Virus record (IMG/VR): IMGVR_UViG_3300035698_022838
Coordinates: 1-64,000 of that record
From: a virus
Reading direction: 5' to 3' (one strand)
DNA length: 64,000 nt
The notes beneath the pieces are model-generated. The model had not been told where the DNA came from and did no database searches. It saw nothing but the letters and a program-made list of their open reading frames with translations. Made by a program: the position numbers and the translations under genes. How positions within the stretch are numbered: position 1 is the first letter of the stretch; every line of letters starts with the position of its first letter. Positions 57,289-64,000 of this stretch are shown one piece after another.

Positions 57289-58815
57289 TTATGGTATGTA
57301 TAAATACCCAGAATCCCCATTACATGAATGGTAAAATACCTTGGATCTATCGGCTGCAACCCCGGCCACAAGTTTTATTATAGTAACATCTACAAACTTA
57401 ACTGGTTCTATAAAATGCACATAAGTGGTTGTTGAGCTCACTGGTAGTGGTGGACTTCCACTCGTATTAACACCCAGATCAGTAATTTTCTTAGTATCAG
57501 GAGCAAAAATTCTTATATTTAAAGATTGACCAACATCTAAATAATCGTCCCAAGTCCCTGCTACCGTAGATAACGGTATGCTAATTCCTCTTCTACCTGA
57601 TGCTGCGAAATCTGCGTATACTGTATTACCACTTCTCATTGCATTAGCACCAGTTACCCCAAATATCCACCAGTCTACATCTAGATCCGTTTCGCTATAT
57701 TTATTATATCCAGTATAGCTAGAATCCTTTATGCCATCAAGATCACTAAATGAATTAATCGTTCTAGCAATATTAATCCTTCCATCGTTTCTAATACCAA
57801 ATTTACTTGTACTACGTGATACAAAATTACCTAAATAATAAGAAGAACTGCTATTACTTGATACTACACGTAAGCCACCGCCATCCCCTGTATTAGTTAC
57901 AGTTAAACCAGGTAGAGATGTGCTTGCAACTATATTAATTGGCATGGATAAGGAAAATAGACTATTATTTACTTGGAATTTCTCTGAAATAAACGTCATA
58001 GTATTTGCACCGGAACTAAATGTCATACTACTGCCAGATGTAATTGACATATTACCATCACTCTGTGCTATAAACTTAGTGCTTGTATTAATATTTATTG
58101 CTCCACCTGTACTATTTAAAGTAAAATCGCCTCCAGTATTTATCGAAAAAGCATCTTGTGGTATGTTTAATAATAAACCATAGTTAGATGTACCGGTACC
58201 CATCCACTTAAAATGTGGATGTCTACCATAATCTTGAATTGTACCAATTCCTAATGCACTATCAGTTTTAGCAAATTCCAATAATGGATAATCGTTTGTC
58301 CCATTAGTAGATATTAATAATTTAGCATAAGTGGGATTAGCATTAGTTAATAATGGGGAATCACTTAAAACTAAAGTGTTTAAGGCTGGAAATGAGCTAT
58401 TGAAAACAATAGCATTTCTATTACTACTTGGACCCCATATATTATAAATGGTTTTAAATACCTCGGTAGCTTTCATATCGTGACCAGTTGATACCCAACC
58501 ACTAGCAGTATATTGAAAAATAGTATTATCACCAGCAACTGTTTGTACCCAATAATCACCATAATATATAGGATCACTACTACCACCAACAGGTTCATTA
58601 GGACTAACAAACCATCTAGTTCCACGTCTTCCTTGCTGTCCTTGATCACCTTTATCTCCCCCGCCACCAATAATCCCTCTTTTTCCTCTTAGCCCCTTTC
58701 TTCCTCTTGGTCCTCCTCCACTATATACTAATGAATCAAAGTTTTGATTCATTTTACTAGCGAGATTTTCCTGTGTATCTCCGGGATTTAATTTTATTAT
58801 ATTTAATTCAGACAT
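57289..58815 (-). CDS. Collagen-like tail protein (paralogue of 55656-57275)
   Basis: 508 residues. N-terminus LNIIKLNPGDTQENLASKMN then NQNFDSLVYSGGG and a collagen-like run (GPRGRKGLRGKRGIIGGGGD, residues ~34-65), TRWFVSPNEPVGGSSDPIYY, and a beta-rich stem. The N(Y/Q)NFDxL start before the Gly-X-Y stretch is shared with its neighbour. Presumed trimeric tail component. An AATATATA element precedes the gene. Confidence 0.65.
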   Translation of the reverse strand: MSELNIIKLNPGDTQENLASKMNQNFDSLVYSGGGPRGRKGLRGKRGIIGGGGDKGDQGQQGRRGTRWFVSPNEPVGGSSDPIYYGDYWVQTVAGDNTIFQYTASGWVSTGHDMKATEVFKTIYNIWGPSSNRNAIVFNSSFPALNTLVLSDSPLLTNANPTYAKLLISTNGTNDYPLLEFAKTDSALGIGTIQDYGRHPHFKWMGTGTSNYGLLLNIPQDAFSINTGGDFTLNSTGGAININTSTKFIAQSDGNMSITSGSSMTFSSGANTMTFISEKFQVNNSLFSLSMPINIVASTSLPGLTVTNTGDGGGLRVVSSNSSSSYYLGNFVSRSTSKFGIRNDGRINIARTINSFSDLDGIKDSSYTGYNKYSETDLDVDWWIFGVTGANAMRSGNTVYADFAASGRRGISIPLSTVAGTWDDYLDVGQSLNIRIFAPDTKKITDLGVNTSGSPPLPVSSTTTYVHFIEPVKFVDVTIIKLVAGVAADRSKVFYHSCNGDSGYLYIP

Positions 58816-58856
58816 TGGTTTAATTTCTTTCTTTATATATTCTTATTTTATTCACC

Positions 58857-61805
58857 TTAGATTTTTTCAATTTTAAAAGTAAATGTTGTGGAATAATTTT
58901 GTCCCTCCTCTAATTTAACCTCAAAATTATACATTAAAGAATTAATTCTTATCAATTTATAATTTGGCTCTAGATAATAAGAATATCTTATTCTGTCTGG
59001 GTTAATTAAATCTCCTCTCAATAATATTTGGGTAGAAGTTAATGGTTCACCTGATTTTTTCACATAGAGATCAAAATCAATACCTTGGTATATAGGTGAA
59101 ATATTTCTATCTATGTATGATTTAATATCATCATTTATATCATTAGGATTATCAACACCATATTCACTAATTATATTGTCAATAAATACTTTACTTACAC
59201 CATTATTTAATAGATATCTTCTTAAAATACGATCAAGTCTTATAGATCCATATAACATATTAGTTCTATCATCCTTTTGCCAAAATACTTCTACGTCAGG
59301 GTATACATCTTGATCAAAAACAGGTAAATCTACAGTACTGTAAACGGTACCAAGTTGGCCTATTCCAGTATTTGAAGTTGATGGTTTAATTTTCTGTACT
59401 ATAGGGATTGCAGATGTAGCTAAACTATTTATATTATTAATTGCAGTTGAGCCTTTCGTTCTGGAAATTTCTAATGTTGTAAACGTATAAGCTGTTATAG
59501 AATACGGGGTTTGCATAATTTTAGATCCTAAAAATGACTTATTTTCCTTCATACTTCTTGTACCAGCAACAGGAGTTCCTATAATCGCAGAAGTATACAT
59601 ATTATAATAGCCAGGATCCCATGATGAATAAAATACAGAAAAATCCTTATTTGCTATTGGAGTTTCGCCTATTAAAGGATATACTGGACCACTAGGGATA
59701 TTTTCAGATGCTTTAAGAATATCATTACCCAATGAAACTTTAGTATAACCGATATTTTTTATAAGACCGAACATTTCTCTTTCAGGAGCAAATGTACAAT
59801 TTCTATATTTAAGATCCGCTGTATTATAGCCTAAAATAGTATCAATTTTATCATTTTTAAATTTAAGTACTTTTCTAAATAGAGGTTCATATCCTCCTGG
59901 ATATCTTAAAATATCAGCTGCAAAGATAGTACCACCGCTTACAATATCATATCCAGTTGGTTGATTTTGACCAAGTGTTTGTGGACCAGAATAATCTGCT
60001 AATGGTCTTAATCCACTGCTTCTACGCATTGCAGTTGGTTGTACCATACTAATTTGAAATCTATCAGTTTCAGAAATTGTAGATGCTGTTGTTTCATCCC
60101 ATGAATATGTGGTGTAACTAATATATGGACTTTCCGTATTAACTCTATTAGAAATATCAGCAACAGAGATTCTTCTCATTATAAAGTCCATATAATTTTT
60201 ACCACCATTTATTTGGAATACTGGATTATTTCTATATATACTACTAGAACCTAATGGTACATTAGTCACAACTGCCGTACCAAATGTAAAAGAAAATGGG
60301 ATAGTAAAGTCATAATTAGAAACATCAAGCGGACCAAACAAAACAAGATTTTCAGATCTTCCAATAGGCCAAGGATACTGTGAATCTATGGCTGGAACAG
60401 AAAAACTACCAGGACCAGTTAGGCCAAGTGTTGAACTACCATCGACAGGATATAATAAATTTATTTCATCTCTTAAATCTGTATCATAATCGGGATTTGT
60501 TTCGATATAAACAAATCCTGGATTTGTTGTTGCTGTTACTGAACTATTAGAAGCAACAGATAAATTTAAAGCTGCACTTAATTTTATATCATCAATCTCG
60601 TATAATACAGATCCGGTTGGGCCAGATGCACCAGTTAAACCTATTAATGAATCTTTTTTCTTATCACTAAGAGAATATAGTAATGTATAATCTAGATATG
60701 GTGTTCCTCCCGTTCCGCCAGTATAGCCTAAAGGTAAAGCTCTATAATCCTTTATTACTACTTTACAAACAAAAAGTATGCATTTTTGTTCTATATTTTC
60801 AATAAATTCATATGTAACTGGTGCTTGGATTATACTATTATCTTCTGGTAAAACTCTTAATATTGCTGCAAATTTATAATCATCAAACCCCCTGTAGTTT
60901 GGTATGTATTTATCAGTACCATTATTTGTATTTTCAACAGTACTCTTTCTTTTTAGTGTAAGTTTAATCCCTCTAAAAACAGTATCATAAAACCCAGTTG
61001 ATTTATTATAAACCAAAGGTGTAAATAACTCCTTTGTTAAATTAGTAGAAATATTATATGGTGCATCATAATCCAATGGATCAACAGTAAAAAACGAGGA
61101 GAAATATAAAGAATCCCCGGAAGCACCACTAACAATTTTAGAAAGATCTATTTCACCAGGTAGATATCCTTTTTGTTCATCAATACTATTTATTGGATAT
61201 TCTCTAGGAATTCCCTCTAATAACATCCATTCATGTGTTAAATACTGGGGATCTGGCGTTTCTCTTTGAAAACTTGGTGAAAAGTTAGTTGGACTAAAAG
61301 CAGGGGATACATTAAGCCTATATGGGTTTCCTCTAGCATCCGTCCCATTAAAAAATCCCCATTTATTGATATACGGTACTATTCTGGATCTATTAGCTCT
61401 TTCAGAAGTGTAATTTTCTTCTAGATATAAATACTCATTATCCAATTTACCATATTCAAATAATAGTTCCTTATTATCTGATGGTAATATACTATTCTCA
61501 TTAATTGATTGTATACCATAAAAACCAGAGAACCCATCTAAATTCTCTTCTGCTAATTTTACGTGTTCATATTCAGTTGCTTCATCAACCCAGCCAAGTC
61601 GCATGAATATTGCAGGTACAACAATTACATTAACCCCAGTCGACACTAATCCAGCATCAGAAAAATAACTAACATTAGTTCCTATGAAAACTTTACCTGC
61701 AGAAAGAATACGCTCGCTACCAAGTCCTATATCGACTCTAGCTAATCCATCCTTTATTAGATATTTTACATTTTCTACTATTTGTCCTGGTTGATCTGGA
61801 ATCAA
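58857..61805 (-). CDS. Baseplate/tail protein, downstream segment of a frameshift-interrupted giant gene
   Basis: 982 residues from a TTG at 61805, the only near start; the open frame reaches back to about 61862. Directly upstream, the same frame reads LSSVYGITPTPETHRYFELI, natural protein sequence that continues the previous gene's LWY-rich region. A one-base frame difference at a T5 run (61858-61862) separates the two. Large, beta-rich, Pro/Tyr/Asn-rich structural protein with no recognised domain. Likely the C-terminal part of a >1,700-residue baseplate or tail-tip protein; see findings. Confidence 0.6.
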   Translation of the reverse strand: MIPDQPGQIVENVKYLIKDGLARVDIGLGSERILSAGKVFIGTNVSYFSDAGLVSTGVNVIVVPAIFMRLGWVDEATEYEHVKLAEENLDGFSGFYGIQSINENSILPSDNKELLFEYGKLDNEYLYLEENYTSERANRSRIVPYINKWGFFNGTDARGNPYRLNVSPAFSPTNFSPSFQRETPDPQYLTHEWMLLEGIPREYPINSIDEQKGYLPGEIDLSKIVSGASGDSLYFSSFFTVDPLDYDAPYNISTNLTKELFTPLVYNKSTGFYDTVFRGIKLTLKRKSTVENTNNGTDKYIPNYRGFDDYKFAAILRVLPEDNSIIQAPVTYEFIENIEQKCILFVCKVVIKDYRALPLGYTGGTGGTPYLDYTLLYSLSDKKKDSLIGLTGASGPTGSVLYEIDDIKLSAALNLSVASNSSVTATTNPGFVYIETNPDYDTDLRDEINLLYPVDGSSTLGLTGPGSFSVPAIDSQYPWPIGRSENLVLFGPLDVSNYDFTIPFSFTFGTAVVTNVPLGSSSIYRNNPVFQINGGKNYMDFIMRRISVADISNRVNTESPYISYTTYSWDETTASTISETDRFQISMVQPTAMRRSSGLRPLADYSGPQTLGQNQPTGYDIVSGGTIFAADILRYPGGYEPLFRKVLKFKNDKIDTILGYNTADLKYRNCTFAPEREMFGLIKNIGYTKVSLGNDILKASENIPSGPVYPLIGETPIANKDFSVFYSSWDPGYYNMYTSAIIGTPVAGTRSMKENKSFLGSKIMQTPYSITAYTFTTLEISRTKGSTAINNINSLATSAIPIVQKIKPSTSNTGIGQLGTVYSTVDLPVFDQDVYPDVEVFWQKDDRTNMLYGSIRLDRILRRYLLNNGVSKVFIDNIISEYGVDNPNDINDDIKSYIDRNISPIYQGIDFDLYVKKSGEPLTSTQILLRGDLINPDRIRYSYYLEPNYKLIRINSLMYNFEVKLEEGQNYSTTFTFKIEKI

Positions 61806-64000
61806 TTCAAAATATCTATGTGTTTCTGGGGTTGGTGTAATACCATATACAGAAGATAAAAATCAAAATCAAAATCTTTAATATCAAAAAATGAGAAAAC
61901 CCCACTATATAATGTGGCCATTTCAAATACATTGAATTTAGAATCACTACCAAGATCTATAATTGCTTTCTGGTCTACTAAATTAGCAACTAAAAGTTCA
62001 TCATATCCAGTAAAAGATGTTACTTCTCCTGTCTTATTATTTATATTATTATCATAGACTGGAGAATCAACATATCTAGTTATTGATCCTATCATAGCCA
62101 TACCTCCAGTTACTCCTCTTCCGCTTTCAACTTCTATCCAATCACCAGCAGTTATCTTATCAATCTCAGATATGTTAAATGCAACTCTACATAAACCATA
62201 GTCAGTTCCACCAGTAAAATTAACAGGTTGACTAACCAAAGATGCATCAATACCTCCGATTTCTAATATACCTGATGTTGAAAATGGAATATATATAGAC
62301 CAATAAGCTGGTTCTTCTGTAGGGATTTGACCCATGCTACTTCTTGCAATACATGTATAATAAGCACTATTATAATAAACTATATTATTAGTTTCATAAG
62401 TACTTTCCGTTATCCACTGACCAGCATAATTTGGACCAAAAGTATCATAATCGTCAAATACACCAATACTAAATGAATTATTTGGTTTATATCCACTTAA
62501 TTTGGATCTTATGATCGAGGTGTCATTATTAGGAACTGAATCCCAAACAACAGTACTTATATCTGATATACATTCACTGAATGAATTTGCAACATCACTA
62601 GTTTCACCTTGTATACTATTAAAATAGTGTTCATTATCTATGTTATATGAACTACCTGCTCGCCAACCAACTAATGTTCCACCAAATTCCCCGCTTTTAA
62701 CAAGGTCATATCTACCAGTAGAACTATTTATTGTGCCGTTTGGCCAAAATATCTTAAGTACTATTTTATTTGCATAATTAGTAGTATTAAGAAATTTAAT
62801 CCCTATATTTGCATATCCGTTTGTTTTCGGTAATAAACCTTTATATGAACCTATAATATCTCCATGTCCTGTAAAACTTAATAAATCTACAGATTTATTT
62901 GGAATTACTAAATCACCGGTATCTAATGCTATATTACCAGTTATACCAAATCCAGTACTAGCATATGGGCCATATGTACTATGTGATGGTGTCCAGGTAT
63001 CCCATGATTCAGTTTCAGATAAATAATTCTCTGTTCTCTTTAATGAATAAAAATTATCATTTTTATCAGTTATATAATATAATTTCTGTGCATCATTTAC
63101 ATTAACATCATAAGAACCTGGAATCCAACCAGAAGCACCTTCATAAAATAATCTTACCCCTCCAGTGCTACTTTGATATGACGAAACATTATTATTATAA
63201 TAACCAATATTGTTTCTAGTTGGTTTAGGTTCATTTAGATTGCCTTCCTTATTTTTAAATTCATGGAAATAATTACCATTTAATTTAAACTCTCCAAGAT
63301 CATTTCTAGATACATAACATCCATAATATCTATTGATTGTATATAAATCAGAATCCTTATCATCAAAAAGAAACTCAAGATTAAGTAAATTTGGACAAAT
63401 TATACCATTGCGTTCAAATCCTTCAGTTATTTTTTCTTCAAAATCTGATTGTATAGATGCATTTTCGCTAACAAGATATTCAGATAGAAGTTCACCCTTT
63501 TTAGTAAAAACCCCATCTTTTACACTTATACCATTATAATACGTATATGTATTTTGTTGAAATGAGAAATCGAGTGGGGTTTTAGAATAACCTTCTGCAT
63601 TTATAACAGATCTAATATATTTACCTATTGTCGTTTCAGATCTTAGATCAAAGGTCGATATAACCATCGAATTAGGTAATATTTTACCATTGAAAAGATC
63701 AGGTACATTATCAACATTAGACTTATACTTTAATTCATTCATTTCAACAACTTTACCAGTACCGGAAACTATTGTATATGTTGAATATAACGAATTACCT
63801 TCAAATATTGCATCATTAGTATATTGTATATTTTCACCAAGCTCATTTTTACTATAAAGAATAATAAAATCTTCTATAGAATCTGGATCTTCTATAACCT
63901 TATATTCAACATCACCAGTAATAATTGTCTGGTTTGTTATGTATGGGTAGCTCAACGGACCCGGAACCTTAAATATAACAAAGAATTCTGGAAGTTCATC
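61802..64000 (-). CDS. Baseplate/tail structural protein, upstream segment (cut by window edge)
   Basis: 732 residues are visible; the frame is open to the right edge (DELPEFFVIFKVPGP ...), so the start lies outside the window. Beta-rich with many Tyr/Asn/Ser/Gly residues (TQNTYTYYNGISVKDGVF-like loops, GGVRLFYEGASGWIPGSYDV). The last residues (LLYMVLHQPQKHIDILN) look unlike protein and differ in frame from the natural continuation, as expected if the frame is wrong after a T5 run. Specific T4 counterpart not identified. Confidence 0.6.
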   Translation of the reverse strand, partial: DELPEFFVIFKVPGPLSYPYITNQTIITGDVEYKVIEDPDSIEDFIILYSKNELGENIQYTNDAIFEGNSLYSTYTIVSGTGKVVEMNELKYKSNVDNVPDLFNGKILPNSMVISTFDLRSETTIGKYIRSVINAEGYSKTPLDFSFQQNTYTYYNGISVKDGVFTKKGELLSEYLVSENASIQSDFEEKITEGFERNGIICPNLLNLEFLFDDKDSDLYTINRYYGCYVSRNDLGEFKLNGNYFHEFKNKEGNLNEPKPTRNNIGYYNNNVSSYQSSTGGVRLFYEGASGWIPGSYDVNVNDAQKLYYITDKNDNFYSLKRTENYLSETESWDTWTPSHSTYGPYASTGFGITGNIALDTGDLVIPNKSVDLLSFTGHGDIIGSYKGLLPKTNGYANIGIKFLNTTNYANKIVLKIFWPNGTINSSTGRYDLVKSGEFGGTLVGWRAGSSYNIDNEHYFNSIQGETSDVANSFSECISDISTVVWDSVPNNDTSIIRSKLSGYKPNNSFSIGVFDDYDTFGPNYAGQWITESTYETNNIVYYNSAYYTCIARSSMGQIPTEEPAYWSIYIPFSTSGILEIGGIDASLVSQPVNFTGGTDYGLCRVAFNISEIDKITAGDWIEVESGRGVTGGMAMIGSITRYVDSPVYDNNINNKTGEVTSFTGYDELLVANLVDQKAIIDLGSDSKFNVFEMATLYSGVFSFFDIKDFDFDFYLLYMVLHQPQKHIDILN

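Noticed and set aside
61802-61805. Independent 982-residue gene starting at TTG 61805
   Set aside because: The frame upstream of the TTG reads as good protein up to the T5 run, so a frameshift-divided protein fits better; the TTG start is kept only as a coordinate.
1-64000. tRNA or other structural RNA genes
   Set aside because: No cloverleaf or rRNA-like stretch seen by eye; small gaps hold terminators and promoters only. A tRNA-scan would be decisive.

Overview
The window looks like part of a large T4-like myovirus (AT-rich, densely packed, many TAATG start/stop overlaps) infecting a member of the Bacteroidetes, probably a flavobacterium. T4-type evidence: recognisable gp43 (in two pieces), gp45, gp52, gp39, UvsW, UvsY-like, gp61, gp32 and a RuvC-like resolvase. 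Host evidence: A/T-rich translation starts without clear Shine-Dalgarno sequences, -7 boxes of the Bacteroidetes TAnnTTTG type, a Bacteroidetes-style histone H1-like small protein, a DUF4494-like protein, and a Bacteroidetes-like signal-peptide protein. No tRNA, CRISPR or insertion sequence was seen.

Layout. 1-4795 (+ strand): distal tail/fibre genes, entering the window inside a collagen-like fibre. 4792-17786 (- strand): small accessory genes with Nudix, YqeY, SEC-C, an RNA ligase cut in two by a GIY-YIG homing endonuclease, an HD-family (p)ppGpp-hydrolase-like protein, a P-loop kinase-like protein, a second homing endonuclease, a metallophosphoesterase, ClpP and thioredoxin. 17863-18252: one isolated + strand acidic protein. 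18262-37203 (- strand): ATP-grasp/retropepsin fusion, C-terminal DNA polymerase piece, sliding clamp, topoisomerase subunits gp52 and gp39, L,D-transpeptidase-like protein, DnaJ, two glycosyltransferases, adenylate kinase, N-terminal DNA polymerase piece. 37259-38425 (+): a tagged small protein followed in frame by an amidase. 38422-51416 (- strand): Hsp20, a cluster of Lys-rich small proteins, histone H1-like protein, a ligase/NMNAT fusion, a nucleotidyltransferase, UvsW, UvsY-like, primase, gp32, resolvase. 51446-64000 (- strand): tail/baseplate structural genes, including two adjacent collagen-like proteins, a spanin-like protein and a giant protein apparently divided by a frameshift.

The most striking signal is that at least eleven otherwise unrelated proteins (RimK-type ATP-grasp ligase, adenylate kinase, L,D-transpeptidase-like protein, nucleotidyltransferase and several unknowns) begin with the same short motif: aromatic-x-x-aromatic, then [IL]-x-E at residue 12-16. 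It closely resembles the capsid-targeting sequence of T4 internal proteins (MKTYQEFIAE), which ends in a gp21 protease site. I infer that this phage packages and injects a large set of enzymes. Two promoter classes can be read from the sequence: a poly-T/TATTACG ... TAnnTTTG type ahead of five operons, and a GATATATA box ahead of many genes that probably serves late transcription.
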